Assembly: GCA_037355855.1 (NCBI GenBank)
Contig: CM074760.1
Location: 6,564,501-6,628,500 of the forward strand
Reading direction: 5' to 3'
Source of the DNA: Pseudo-nitzschia pungens
Taxonomy: Eukaryota; Bacillariophyta; Bacillariophyceae; Bacillariales; Bacillariaceae
DNA: 64,000 nt
The notes under the pieces were generated by a model that saw nothing but the letters and a program-made list of their open reading frames with translations, made no database searches and was not told the origin of the DNA. This document shows, piece after piece, positions 33,901 to 46,540 of the stretch. Each line of letters opens with the position of its first letter. The stretch's first letter is position 1. Made by a program: the position numbers and the translations under genes.

Positions 33901-34317
33901 CCGCAACTTACGTCGTACCGGTACCGGTAAAACAAAGCTGAAAGCTGAAAGCTTAAAATTGATTCGGTCTCAGTTCCAATACTATTACGGAGTAAACGTA
34001 CTCGTACCAGGTCCTTGCGGTTTTACTTCGTGCTTCGTAAGATTATTCATTATTTGTCCAATTCTTACAAGTTCCATCCGAAGTCCGAAGGATCCTGTAC
34101 CAAAGCAACGATCAACTCATCAATCCTCATCTTTTACCAAAAGAAAAGTTCAAACTAAAGAAAAAGTATCAGACAACAATCATCGCCAGATACGAGTGCT
34201 GCCAAAACAAAGAACAGAAGGGGATTGCTCTGCGTTTCTGGAATCTCTCAGGCCAGTACCGGTGCCAACTCAGTCCACCAAGCTGCAACGTTTGTCATAA
34301 AGATTACACCAATCACG
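30901..34317. other. 3.4-kb intergenic DNA, mixed composition
   Basis: 31150-32460 is noticeably more GC-rich and has overlapping frames on both strands (for example 31972-32460 plus and 32036-32344 minus). None shows a domain or a biased composition I trust. A CTGTG microsatellite lies near 32515. From 33220 to 33940 the sequence is dense in TAAGGTTAC, TACCGTA and TTACGTA words, just before the ERV-like gene. Confidence 0.4.
32514..32548. repeat. (CTGTG)n microsatellite
   Basis: About six to seven tandem copies of CTGTG/GCTGT. Confidence 0.9.
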
Positions 34318-35478
34318 ATGCCGGTCTTGAGAAATGTAGACGTCTTTGTCAAGGCCCGTGCCGACATTCGCACTCAGTCGGTGAGTGGTGGATTGATCAC
34401 TCTCCTGGCAGCTTTTACGGCCTTTTTGCTCTTTGTGGGACAGATCTACTTCTACATTTTCCCCAACCCGGTCCACACACTCCACTTATCGGAATCGATG
34501 CAATTTCCTATGCTGGCATCCGAGGATATGGAGGAAAATCCTTACTGGAAACGACTGTACAACACCAAGGGAACGCTTCCTTTCTTCTTCAAAATCACTT
34601 TTTTGCACCTGCCTTGTGCCAGCGTTGATGTGATGCTCAACAACGAGCCCATCCGTGGGGACGACTATTCGGGATGGGGCGGTGGCAATGGAATGCAAAA
34701 CAAGAAGTATAAGAAGAGAAAGCCCATCGATCGAAACAAACTAACGGTCCGAAAATACTCGCCCCGATCGGCCGAGATCAAAAAAATCTTTGGATCGGAA
34801 AGCTCCCCGGAGGCAAAGGCCCACAAGGGCAAGGGTTGCACCCTGATTGGAAACATGAAGGTACCACTCGTCGCCGGAACCCTCTCGATCGTAATGACCC
34901 GAAACGCGTGGAGCAACGCTCTTAGCTACTTCATGTCCCGGGGATATTTGTCGGAAGCCGATGCCAAAGCCCAGGAGATGACGCACAAGAACGATTTTAA
35001 CGTGACTCATTTTGTGCACGAAGTTCGGTTTGGCAAAACTGGTGGCAAGAGCCTGACGGCGAGCGGATACGTTCCGCCCCTTGAAAACAAGCTTCACAAA
35101 CTCGAGAATGATCTGAATGGGGTCGCGCTTCAAGAAATCCGGGTCAAGCTCATTCCGACCGTCCACTCCAACCCGGGACTCCTGTCGAAGGTCTTTGGAA
35201 GTGGAAACAAGCCGGCATACCAGATGAGCGTTGTCGATCACACCATCCAACCGGAAACCATGGTGGCCGCGGGTGGGGGGTCGGTTCTGCCAGGTATATC
35301 GATGAGCTACGACGTGATGCCCCTGGCGGTGCACATCGACGAGCTCAACGGGGAGGGTGGCTTTTTCGGATTCCTGGCCACGCTGATTGGAATCGTGGGG
35401 GGCTGCTTTGTAACGGTGGCACTCTTTGCAGGATGTGCGGTCAAGTCTGTCCAGGCGGTGGCCAAGAAAATTGATTAA
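34318..35478 (+). CDS. ERV41/ERV46 (ERGIC) family ER-Golgi cargo receptor
   Basis: A 386-residue single-exon protein. The frame is open upstream, but the start at 34318 (MPVLRNVDVFVKARADIRTQ) matches the family N-terminus that precedes the first membrane helix (about residues 26-50). The lumenal domain contains the family landmarks: GCTLIGNMKVPLVAGTL, resembling the GCxxxGxxxVxxVxGxx motif, and NVTHFVHEVRFG, resembling NxTHxIxxLxFG. A second helix lies near the C-terminus (about 351-378: GFLATLIGIVGGCFVTVALF). ERV46/ERV41 proteins cycle between ER and Golgi in COPII/COPI vesicles and retrieve lumenal enzymes. A Lys-rich insertion (QNKKYKKRKPIDRNK) in the lumenal part is unusual. Ends KKID, close to a dilysine-type retrieval signal. 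Confidence 0.88.
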   Translation: MPVLRNVDVFVKARADIRTQSVSGGLITLLAAFTAFLLFVGQIYFYIFPNPVHTLHLSESMQFPMLASEDMEENPYWKRLYNTKGTLPFFFKITFLHLPCASVDVMLNNEPIRGDDYSGWGGGNGMQNKKYKKRKPIDRNKLTVRKYSPRSAEIKKIFGSESSPEAKAHKGKGCTLIGNMKVPLVAGTLSIVMTRNAWSNALSYFMSRGYLSEADAKAQEMTHKNDFNVTHFVHEVRFGKTGGKSLTASGYVPPLENKLHKLENDLNGVALQEIRVKLIPTVHSNPGLLSKVFGSGNKPAYQMSVVDHTIQPETMVAAGGGSVLPGISMSYDVMPLAVHIDELNGEGGFFGFLATLIGIVGGCFVTVALFAGCAVKSVQAVAKKID

Positions 35479-36067
35479 TTAACAGCCATCTGGCAATCGT
35501 GAAATTGTAGTCTCTCGTTAGAAATTGAGACATAGAAAAACCTCTGGTGGTTGATATTGTTGCGGTTTTTCCTCCACAAGACAGAAATGGAGTGATTCGT
35601 CTTGAAGACGCATCGACTGGACTAGAAAGGCATGGATTGGGTTTGTGCCCGGAGAATCGACGCGCAATATCACACGCACTCATCACCTGTATATTTCACT
35701 CCGTTTTTAATGGTCCAAACAGCAAAGAGTGCTGCCAAATCAAACCGCATTCCAACGAACTAATTGTCATTTTGTACAATATCTCGTATCTTCAGAGAAG
35801 ACTATAAAAATTGTTCTATAGATGCAAAATATCTAATGTTTAGTGAAGTGCAGGACTGGCAAGTCCGAACCGAGCTCGCTGATAGGTTGGAATTGGCATG
35901 CCAAAGAACACTCCATCAAAAAAGGTGACGGCCGACGAGGTTTCTGCTAAATGTCTCTATACGCAACAAATGGCATTGAACATGATTTTGCACATCACAC
36001 CTGGCAACTAATCTCTCTTTCTATTGCTTCGGATTTTGAGCACAGTAGGATACCCCTGGACCGAAAG
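35479..36067. other. Spacer between convergent ERV-like and SNF2 genes
   Basis: Two 3' flanks. Short frames on both strands overlap each other and show no domain. Confidence 0.4.
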
Positions 36068-39000
36068 TCAAATAATGAGGGTGCGAGCCTTTGGATTCCC
36101 GTTTTTGCTGCTCTTCGCACTGGTGACAACGGTGCCTTGCGTCACGGTTGACAACGGATCGTCGGAGGACGAATCCGAACTTGTGTCGAGCTCAATGGCG
36201 TGCTGTGCATCCTGTCCTTCCAGGGTGGTGGAAGAAATTTTCTGCTGAAAGGGAAAAAACGAAACGTTGGAAGAGCGATCCGTAGAGGAACCCATGGGAG
36301 TGGTAGTGCGGGTTACATGAGACAATGAAGAAGATGACGACGACAACGAAACCGATGGCGATATAGTGTTAGAGCTGGAGGCATCCGGAGCGGTAACAAC
36401 TGCTAGAGCGGCTGGAACACTCACAGAAGTCTCCACCTTTTTCTTTTTGTCCAGGCTGTAGTCTGGGCGGGGACCTCGACGCTTTCCTCTGCCAAAACTG
36501 GCTTCCTTGTCGGCCTCAACCTCCGCTGTCGCCTCCTTCATGTCGTAGGAATCTCCAAAATGTCCCGAAAAGTCCATGGTCGCCGGGCAGCGACCATTCT
36601 CTGAAACCTTGGTTGGAGGTTTGTATCCGAGTTCTGCCACAGCGTAGTTCTGGCATTGGAGACTGCAATTGATGTAGACGTTGTACTTGGTCGAATCAAA
36701 ACCGAGTGTTTCGAAGTGTTCGACACCATTGTCCAAGAAAGTCACTCCCTCGTTCGGAAGGTGGTCTTCGCAATAGGAGTTGGGACAGGCTTGGCACGGA
36801 AAGAGGATTCCACCCGCATCGGATCGATTCTTGCCACAAACAACACAGCGGTGGTGACTGCAGCATTGAAACTCTTTGGCGTGTCGGAGGCCGACGCACG
36901 AAAGATGAACCGTGTTTGGGCACATGCTACAACAAACCAGAGATCCCCCGTCGCCGCAAATGAGGCAATGGTCCATGTTCTCGAACTGCGGCCCCTTCTT
37001 TCGCTTCAGCACCCCGAACTTGGTCTTGTCGTCGCTCTTGAGCTCCCGGTCAAACACAGAGGTCTCTCCGCCATAGTCGTAATTGTTGGCAGCCAAAATC
37101 GGAACGTGAGACATGCCATAACCAGACCCCTTCCCCTCGATTTGCAGGATCCGGGACTTGCGTTGTCGCTTCTTGTTTTCGAGATTCTTGATATCGCGCC
37201 AGAGGTGGGCAATGCCCTTGAGGTTCTTGGGGATCGCGCCGAGTTCTGCCTTTTCCTGCTGCTTGCGAATCTCCCGAAAGTCGGCTCCCCCGAACAGCTG
37301 GCCATCGGAGAATTCCCGCGTGGCATCAAAGGTCTTGGCGGACCGGGAGATCCCGCCCGTGAGTTTTCCGACCGAGTCCGATTCCCTGCGGGACCGGTCC
37401 GTGATCTGATCAATGTCGTTTGCCGAGGGCAGTGCGTTGTGCGAGGAATCCCCAAAGACGGCATTGCAGCCAAACTTGATGTCCTCCCACAATTCTCCCG
37501 CTGACAGGCCACGGGGTCCCGCGTCGTTTCCGGTGTCGTGCGGGACACCGGTGGTCTCCCTGTTAACCATTTCCAGCAGTAGCTTCTTCTCGGCCCGCTC
37601 CAGCATTCGTTCCTCGACCGTGCCGGCCGTCACCAAGCGGTAGACGTGAACCTTGTTTTTCTGGCCGATCCGGTGCACCCGCGCCATGGCCTGAATGTCG
37701 GACTGTGGATTCCAGTCCGAATCAAAGAGAATGCATGTGTCGGCCGTTTGCAGGTTCAACCCCATTCCTCCCGACTTGGTCGACATGAGGAACAAAAAGT
37801 AGGGACTGTGGGGCTCGTTGAAGCGTTTCAGGAGGTAGTTGCGCCGGGCCCGTTCGGTGGACCCGTCCAGGCGGCAGTACTTCCATCCCCTGAGCACACA
37901 GTAATCCTCGATGAGGTCCAGGAGTGTCGTGAACTGTGTGAACAGAACGGCCCGGTGGTTCTTTTGAAAGAGCGACAAGAGGAGCATGTCCAGCACCGCC
38001 ATTTTCCCCGATGCTCCGATCATTTCTTCCAGTGTCGTCTCGGCCGGATCCGTCTCGGCCCCCTCGAACATGAACGGGTGGTTGCTGCACTTGCGGAGCT
38101 GCATAAAGAGGTTTCGCACCACCTTGGCGCTGGTGACGGAAATGGCGGGGTGGCTGTTGCCGTGCTTGTTGCTGCTGCTGCTGCTGTTGCTGTTGCTGTT
38201 GCGATCGATTCTGGCCAGTGTGGAAGCATCCTTCATCAGCAATGCCTTGTACCAGTAGGTCTGAGTTTTGCTGAGGGGACAATAGACCTTGGTTTCGAGT
38301 TTTTCCGGAATGAGTTTTTCGACCTCTTGCTTGAGTCGCCGGATCATGAAGAGTTCCATGAGTTTCTGCGTCTTTCCCAAAAAGTCCTTGTCGATGATGT
38401 TTTCCTTGAGATCAAAGTGTTTGTCAAAGGGTTCCGAAACGGTAAAGACCTCGGGGTACAAAAAGTTGAGGAGGGACCACAGCTCGAAGAGATTGTTCTG
38501 GAGCGGCGTCCCCGTCAGCAGCAGTCGGTTGCCGGCGTGCAGTTTCCGCATCGTCCGGGCAATGATCGTGTCGTGTCCCTTGATCTTGTGTCCCTCGTCG
38601 AGGACGAGGTAGTGAAAGCGGGTGCGCCGGAAAAAGCTGAGAAGGGTCGGCGCCTTGGCCATCTCGTAGGTGGTCAGGAGAACGTCGTACTCGGTGACGT
38701 TCTCGACGAGTTCCCGTTTCTGGCGGATCTGCTCGTCCGCATTGGAGGCGTGCAGTCGCAAAAAGCGGAGGGAGGGTGCCCACCCGGACAGTTCGTTGCA
38801 CCAGCTGGACAAGACCGAGAGGGGGCAAACGATCAATGACGGGCCCGTGATGCCTTCCGTTTCCTTGAGGTGGCACAGGAGGGAAATGGTCTGGATCGTT
38901 TTCCCCTGTCCTTCCCAAGCGGCAGCAGCAAATAGAAATAGAAATGGCAATAGAGATGGCAATAGAAATTGCAATAGAAATAGAAATATCAGATGCAGGA

Positions 39001-39890
39001 GCAAGTGCAAGTGCAAGTGCAAGTGCAATGACAATGACAACGACAAAAGCAATCGATAGAGTGAGTCGTGGCAAAAGACAAAACGAAAGCAAGCGAGCCA
39101 GTTCTTCGCGCAACGGAGGACTGCCGCTACGAAACGAAACGAAACGAAACGAAACGAAACGAAACGAAACGACACAGATACCAAAGCAGATTGTTGGTTC
39201 GTTCGTTCGTTGAATGTTTTGCTTTGCGTTGCTTTGCACACTCACCAATCCCATTTCGTCTCCCAGAATCATGGAGAGGTTTTGCCGGTGCATCCGCACC
39301 ATGAATTCCAGTCCCTTCATTTGATAGGGCCGCAGCGTCGCCTTCTCGATCCGCCGGGGTTGTTTCACCGGAGGGTGTCGGAGTTGGAGTTGGAGCCCGG
39401 GCCGGGAGGATTGCTCGGCCCTGTAGGCCTCGAGTTCCTCCAGGACCTCGAGCGCGCAAAAGGGCCGCAACAGGTCCAGGTGTTCGGCCAGAAAGGATCG
39501 CCGCAGGTCCTTTCGGCGGGCAATCCCGGCCGAGATGGCCTGGTTGTGCAGCTTGCGCTTGGTCTCGTGGGGGGCCTCGCGGTGGGGTGCGCCACCGGAA
39601 GCTTTGCGCTGGGCAGTGAGCGTTTTGTTGCGGTGCTGTTGCTGTTGCTGCTGCTGTGGCTGCTGCTGCTTCTTGGGTGCGTCTTCCTCGTGATCGTCAA
39701 AGACGTAGGTCATTCCCTGGACCCGGTAATTGTTTTGCCGCAGGACGGTGTGGCCCTGGATTTGCATAGTGGTCGAAACGCGTTGCCGACCGGAGCGTCT
39801 CGGGGAAGAAGAAGAAGACGACGTAGGGTCTGGCTGAGAAGGAGCAGCGGCTGCTGTTGTAGGAGGAGTGTCGCCGATCATTTTCGTCAT
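36068..39890 (-). CDS. SNF2-family chromatin-remodelling ATPase with PHD finger, 2 exons
   Basis: Gene model join(36068..38905, 39246..39890) on the minus strand, 1160 residues. Exon 1 carries a Gln run (about residues 75-85) and the start of the ATPase (LRPYQMKGLEFMVRMHRQNLSMILGDEMGL). Splicing GTGAGT to GACAG joins this to GKTIQT, giving the Walker A D-E-M-G-L-G-K-T at 211-218. Motif II is DEGH (318-321) in place of the usual DEAH; TGTPLQNN, QLRKCSNHP, TKSGGMGLNLQTADT and ARVHRIGQ complete the two RecA lobes. A C-terminal PHD/extended-PHD cluster (CLICGDGGSLVCCSMCPNTVHLSC..., about 860-940) probably reads histone tails. Lobe similarity points to the ISWI/CHD/LSH side of SNF2, but I cannot name the subfamily. 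Nuclear. Confidence 0.9.
38906..39245 (-). repeat. Microsatellite-filled SNF2 intron
   Basis: The 340-nt intron consists largely of simple repeats: on the plus strand ACGAAACGAA units (about 39131-39171), GTGCAA units (about 39004-39030), and GCAATAGAAAT/GATGGCAATAG units (about 38930-38990). It interrupts the Walker A motif. Confidence 0.85.
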
Positions 39891-40281
39891 TGTGTGTTAT
39901 TCGTTGTGGAAAAGGAAACTCAGAATACGGACTTGGTAACGAAGGATAATGATTGGAGCCAGTAAAACAGTATGGTATGGGATGGGATGGGATGATTGGG
40001 GTGATTGATGATTAGTTGATCGATTGGTCGGTTTCGTCGTTGCTGGTGCTCCGAAGGTTAATCCTAATGCGAAGTAACTTGTAATTGCTTCAATCAAATT
40101 AAAATTACGGAACAAAACACGGCAGAGAATGGAGTTTTGAATGAGACGCTTCCAGGCACTACGAACTTGGAAAAGAAATATCGTTCCGTAAGGTTTACCG
40201 TACGGACTCGTAATTAAAAGGGGACCTTACGATACCCCGTGTATTTGTGTGTATATTGCCCTGCGGAACTCGTCTACCATT
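39891..40281. other. Upstream region of the SNF2 gene
   Basis: Probable promoter and leader of the minus-strand SNF2 gene; ends at the left border of the family-A transposon copy. No other feature seen. Confidence 0.4.
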
Positions 40282-40687
40282 GAGTGATTCCCGGAATTAC
40301 ATATCGGAGTATTACATATTAGCTTTCCCGGAATTAATAAACACATATAAAAATTGCGCACCCAACGGAAGAACTAGATTTGTCTCAATGCACGAGGCCT
40401 ATTTTGGAATTTGGAATCTTGTCCAAAGAAACAAAAATCCTCTATTAAGTGCCAACCGGCGCATCTACTTATTTTTTTGTGCGCGTCATCACACATGTTT
40501 GATTACACGTGTCAAATTTTTGATTTTTAGATTCCGTCTATTTTTATGCACGCTCGTAGTCGGACAGACGGCACTACAAGGTTATATGAACATTTGCATC
40601 AGATATACGAGTCTGGTTATTCCGGGAATGTTTTTTACCTAAGATATGAACGCCTAAAAACGTAATATGTAATTCCGGGAATCACTC
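40282..40687. mobile_element. Non-autonomous DNA transposon, family A, uninterrupted copy
   Basis: A 406-bp element with terminal inverted repeats GAGTGATTCCCGGAATTACA / TGTAATTCCGGGAATCACTC, flanked by ATT on both sides (40279-40281 and 40688-40690). It shares termini and internal words (GCGCACCCAACG, GGAATTTGGAATCTTGTC) with the element at 11703-12706, establishing a family with 3-bp target duplications. No transposase. Confidence 0.88.
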
Positions 40688-40690
40688 ATT

Positions 40691-42262
40691 GCAACTCGGG
40701 TACACGTAACTTACCGTATGTAGTGTACCGGTAATTAACCTTACCGTGCGGTATGAGTAGAGGTCGGAGGCCCTAGTGATCTTGGTTGGTCGAAACGCAA
40801 AACGGCGCGGCTCAGAAGAACGGTTAACCACAGTGTCGCGCCTTTTTTCCGGTAAGATATTAGTAGTAAAATCTTACTTGTAAGCCTTTCGTAAGGTTTA
40901 CTTCGTTGTATTTTCGTCCAGAAGAAAGCGGTCGGCTTCGGTACTACTTCGTAGTAAGGTTTACGTAAGGTTACTGGTGTTTGTAACCTTACCCGTAATT
41001 GGATGCGAGTGGATCTGGCAAGATGGGAGGGTGTGTTACGTGTACGGTAGTGAACTCAACGGATTTGATTGATTGTTGAAGGGGTTGTACGCAAGATCTA
41101 ACAACAGGGAGTGCATTGTCAAGGACCGACGGGCGCCAATACATACCGGTAACCGGTAATAAATAAAGCAAGGGAACTCATGCTGTAAGTTACAAGTAAA
41201 CCTTACGTCAGGTTTACTACGACTTCGGAGTAACTTACTGTAACCTCACTCATACCGGTAGCTACCGTTACAATCGACAATCATCATCCAACAAAAATGT
41301 ACGCCGCCTTTCTTGGAGGAAGGAAAAAATAGCGCGAAGATTACTGTAACACAGCAGAATAATGGAATCGAAGGAGTGAGTCAGTCCAACTAAAGCAGGA
41401 CAAGACATAGCTAGCCTTACCGGTAAACCTTACGAGGTGAGACGAATCATCTCAAAATCAATCGAATCGATCCGATAATAAAAACAGCAGTAATACTGTA
41501 TATTACTGTACTTGATTGATAGTAATGCTTCATAATTCTAAATAATAATAATAATAATAGAAGTAAAAGTAGTAGTAATCGAGTAATGATCATGCACTGC
41601 TGATTGCAACCTAGAAGCGTCTGGCGTGACAAGGTATGCTCTTCGTGGTTCCATTAGAATGTTCACAAACAGCTTATACTAGTAAGGATACCACATCAAT
41701 GAATTGTATCATGTGGAGCGAAAAACAACAATTATTGACTGCGGAATTGCTGTGTGGGCTTTCTTCGTCCCAATTTTTGGCATTGTTTGCGGTTGCAAAT
41801 CAGGCCAGGAAGCAGCTGGTGTCGTTGTTGTTCGGTAAAAGAGGCAGTCGTTCCAGAGGCAAAAGGAAGAATGAGCGTTTGATTGCCGTCCTCCTCGATC
41901 CATTTGGTGTATTGTGTGAGCTGCTTTATCTGCCCTGCCTTTGCTGCAAACTGGACATTCCATATACGAGTAGTTAGGTTCATTTGTTCGGTACGAGTAG
42001 CAGAGATGCAACCTCATCTCATTTTCAGTAAAAGCAAAGGATGCTGTTGACTCTGGTGACGATTAAAGCAATTCTGTAGCGTTGAAGCATGACGAAACAA
42101 ACTTTTGAGATCTCTCCATCATTTGACTGGATTCGGCCCAAGAGGGAGAGTATCCTGCTGCTGGGCACCAAAATCGGCTTTCCTCTGAAACACAATTGCG
42201 TCGCTGCTTCGTGTGCTCCCATCTTCCTAGCTGGCCTTTCACCTTCTAGTCGCTCGTTTCGG
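40691..42262. other. 1.6-kb intergenic DNA
   Basis: Dense in GTAAGGTTTAC, TACCGGTA and CTTACGT words from 40700 to 41430, then a TAA/TAG microsatellite at about 41540-41580. An 83-codon minus frame (41732-41983) has fairly ordinary composition but no domain or splice evidence linking it to the p300 gene upstream, so it is not called. Confidence 0.4.
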
Positions 42263-45200
42263 TCACCGGCTTCCCCGCGAATAGACGGCATTCTGGGCTC
42301 GACGACGGCGATCGTCCATGCATCGCTGCTGACGACGGATTCGACGGTTCCGCTCGCGGATCTTGTGGCAATACGGCAGTGAACAGATTCTGTTCTCGTC
42401 CGCGGTGCAGGACCGAGCGTGGACGATGATCAACGAAAGGACACGGGCACAGATTTTGCAGGACGTCGCGGTGGCTCCACCCGCAGAAATGGGGCACGAA
42501 ACCACGTGGTTCAAAAGTTGCTTCATCTTGGCGCAATTCTTCAGCTTGCAGCCGGCCGATGGACCGGGACAATTGGCCGCGTGATTGAGGACTCCCAGGT
42601 AGGCTTCGAGGGCCTTGGCACGCTCCGCCATGCTGACGCTCGTTCCACCTGCCTTGGCCGAAGACAAGGCATCGGCATTGTTCGATTTCACCAGCGTAAA
42701 GGTGTGGGTCTTGGCGTGCAAAAACCGAGATCCTCTGGAGGCCCACAATCCCTTTCGCACCGGATCGTAACAATCTAGGCATAGATCGTAATCAGCACAA
42801 ACGTTGCACTTGTAACGATTCTCGTTGCCGATGTCCTTCTGGCAGGCACCGCATTGACGGACGAATTTGGGAGCGGATGGGTTGTGCAACTGATACAGGA
42901 CCATGATGGTGGAATGTTTGGCCTTGCGTATCTCGTCGAACTGACAATGGTTCACCTGGCAGTAATTCAGAAAGAGTTGCCGGTTTTCGAACATTTCGCT
43001 CTCGAATTGCTCATCTTCATCAACGGTAGAACCGATTGTGTCGGGTACTGTCCATCTCTTGCTTGTTCGTTTGTAATCTTTGGCATATTCATTAGTATTA
43101 TTCACATTGCTGCTCCGGATCAAATCCACAGGTTTTGGCTCATAGGCGTCATCGTCGGGCCATTCAGATACATCAAGCCCCTGGTCTACTGCCAGCGCAA
43201 AATGCTTGTTTCGCAACCGAACGATAATGAGATTCTCTTTCATATTGTAAATAGCCATACCCAATCTGCTCATTACCTTTTCGTGAAATTGCTTGGCCGA
43301 CTGACTTGGATCGGAACGGGTACCCAGTCGCGAACCCGACGTACGGGGTTTTGGTTTTGGTTTTGCGAGCATCTCGGATGCCATGGAATTATTCGACGAC
43401 CTTGTTTTGCGGGGAAGCTCCTCGTTGTCCAGCTTGGCAAGGATGGTCTCAATCTCGCCAGGAATGTAGTCGCCCTCGAAATAAGGCAGTGACATGGGAT
43501 TGACTTCTCGGTAGGGAGAAGAAATCCCTGTTTTCTTGCAATTGAAGTACTCATCGTAAAAGTTGGTTGTTTCGACAACGATTCCTTCATTTTTTGCCTT
43601 ATGGATAGCATTGTAGTACCATTTTCGTAGCATTTCTTCGTTGGGCACCTTTTGGTGAGAAGGATGGCAGTGGAAGACATATTCGTCACCATCTGCGGGG
43701 GGGCAGCTCCAAATATGAGCCGTGTGGAATCCCCTTTTCTTCGCAAACCGAAGGTATTCTATGATGATCGTTTGGTATGCAGTCGACCGATAACGCTTTG
43801 GTTCAAAGTATTGTACCGAATCCAAATAAGAGATGTACACTCGCCTTCGATTCGGTGCAGGGCATTCGTGTCCGTATTCGTATACGTACATTGCGAAAAG
43901 AAGAATGTCCACACCATGAATACTCTGAAAGAGGCCGATGCATTTCGTGTGGACTGGGAAATCATGTGGGTAGCCATCCTTCGAATACCTTTTACTCATC
44001 TAAACGGTGGTAATAATGGCATTCATTTGGGAATATGTTAGAAAAAACATGATGCCACGCGATACTTTAACAATTGAACGACTATCCGGATACGTACCTC
44101 GTCTCGGACAATATGTTTGAGATACACGTGCGACATTACCCGCACACTGAGGCCTTCTGCTTTCTTGACGCTGCTGATCGGAATGCCGTCTTGTATCGCA
44201 GTTTTTCTGTAAGAATTTTCGAGAGATTGAAGCAGTCCTTTTTCAATGAAATCACTCATGGAACATGTTGGGAGATCTTTTGCAGACTTTGGACCATTGG
44301 ATGTCAATCCATGAATTTCTTTGTGGACGATGATACACTTTGGGCAACGAAAGACTTCGTTCGGCTTTCGAATGCGGCAATTGTGAAGCGCACAAATCTT
44401 ATGAACTTTACTATTACAATCATGGCACTCGAGAAAATCCTCTTCAGGAGTGAAATCGTTCTTCGCAAAAATCAGTGTTGATTTTTTGACCTCGGCACCA
44501 TCATCCAAAATTATCAGCCTACTTGCTGGAAGCTTTGAGTAACACCGCTGACACCAAAAGTTTCGATTCTTAGAATCGGTGTAGTAAACTGAGTTCCTCA
44601 TTATCCTTGCCATTCCGCAAGAAATGCCAGAACAAAAAAGGACTGGTGGTTCGAACTTTAGGTTCGTCAAACCACAAAGCACACATGCTTTGCGGTCTAT
44701 GGATACCAAATTATTACGCTCTAGAATAGTGGTAGATCAATATTAAATACACAGTGGACGGACATCACAATGAGTAAACATAATGAAAATTCTACTACTT
44801 AGACTGCGAGTGCGATCTAGTCTAAAGAGCACTCACATACCTTCGCAAACCTTTTTGTACTCTGTTTCAAAGACACCCTTCATAGTCTTGGCAAGAGTCC
44901 CTACATCGCTCTCTTCGCCATTGTACAAAATTGCATTCTCGAACACCAGCTTAACATCTCTCTCGAAGGAAGCCATGTCTGTGTAAACAGCATTCTCGAG
45001 CTTCTTCTTAACCAGAAGCAAGTGCATTGGATTCTTCACTACTTCAAAATAATCGGGGAGCCCGAATAAAACCGGATCGACGGCGTCCCTAAAAACCCAA
45101 CCATAGGGATCGTCAATAAGTTGTTGCACAATTGGCAAGCACTTGTGCGTGATGGTACGAGAAGTGAGATGCAACCCCTTGTTCAGCATCAGTAGATGCT

Positions 45201-46500
45201 GCTCAACATCGCCTTTTGGCAACGATGGCTGACCCCCTCCCTTTTTCGCTGCCCCACTGCTTGCGGTATCTGGAGAAGCATCGTTCTTACTCTTGTTCAT
45301 CTCGTCGGACGACCGCTTGATTCCAGACACAGAACCCGCGCTTCCATTTTCGGATTCATTGTTCAGATTGATCTTCTGGATCTCCCGTAATCGCTTTCCT
45401 TTTCCCCCGCCACGTCCCCTACGGCCTTTATCAATGCCTGACGTAGTTTTTCGTTTCTTTGCCTTTGAACCAGAACTTCTATCGCTGCTGTCATCGAGAG
45501 CAGAAGTCGTGTTCTTGTCGGATGGAAGGTCTCTTTTCTTGGAAGGTGGATCGTTCAGAGACGAGTGCTGCTGTTCGCCTAGTCCCTTGTCGTCATTATC
45601 TTCAGAATCCTTCTTCGGCGTGTCCTCGAGAGGTTGCTCCAGCGTTTCCTCCAGATCCTCGGGCAAATCGAGGGGGTTGTCGTCAACTTCCAGAGATGCA
45701 TCAAGATCGAGTTGAAGCTTCGATGTGTTTTCATCCAAAAGATTGCCAACTAGTTGATCGTCGTCTTTGTTTTTGTTTGGACTGACATCGTTCATGGCTT
45801 TTTTGTGACTTTGGGAAAGAGCCTGCATATCTGATATCCTCTGTTGCTGTTGCTGTCTCTGTTGCTGTCTATTGCTGTGCTGCGAGCCAGTACTGGTGTT
45901 GCTGTGATGCGAGCGCTGACTGGTGCTGAGTTGTTGTTGTGCATTGCTTTGGTCCATCATGTTGTTGTTGTTCAAGTTGTTCATGTTGTTCATGTTGTTA
46001 ATGTTGTTAATGTTGCTCATATTGTTCATATTGTTCATGTTGTTCAAGTTGTTCATGTTGTTCAAGTTGTTCATATTGTTCATACTGGTCATGTTGTTCA
46101 TGTTGTTCATATTCATATTATTATTCGCCCCAAGCTGTTGCGCAAGTTGGTTTTGTTGGCCCACCATACCGCCGATTTGTACAGCGTTCTGATTTTGCTG
46201 TTGAGCGGCTTGGATCTTCAGTTGCATCTGTTGTATTTGTTTGTGCTGTAACATGAGTTCGTTGTATTCAATTCGCTGCTGGCTCTCAGCACGCATTTGA
46301 AGCTGCTGCAAAAGCCGAAGCTGATTCTGAGCGTTCTGACCTGTTTGGCCTTGTTGTGGTTGCATTCGCAATTGCTTCTGTTGCTCTATGAGCTGCGCTT
46401 GTTGATTCTTAAGCTTATTAATGACAAGCTGCTGTTGTTGAAACTTCATCTGCATTTGCTGGAGCAGCACGGAACTGTTCCCGAGCGCGTTTTGTTGATT

Positions 46501-46540
<40 letters not shown>

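Noticed and set aside
36656..37504. 282-codon plus-strand frame
   Set aside because: Antisense to the same SNF2 exon; its Val/Leu/Gly bias is what the opposite strand of a conserved gene gives.
37646..38839. 397-codon plus-strand frame
   Set aside because: It lies fully antisense to the SNF2 ATPase exon, whose minus-strand product carries complete helicase motifs. The plus frame is a shadow with no domain.
39131..39171. Regular short repeats that could suggest a CRISPR array
   Set aside because: These are 5-bp CGAAA microsatellites in an intron of a eukaryotic gene, without spacers. No CRISPR array is present in this window.
41732..41983. 83-codon minus-strand frame downstream of the p300 gene
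   Set aside because: Composition is ordinary, but it has no domain and no splice link, and p300 already ends with a complete TAZ2. Kept as unproven.
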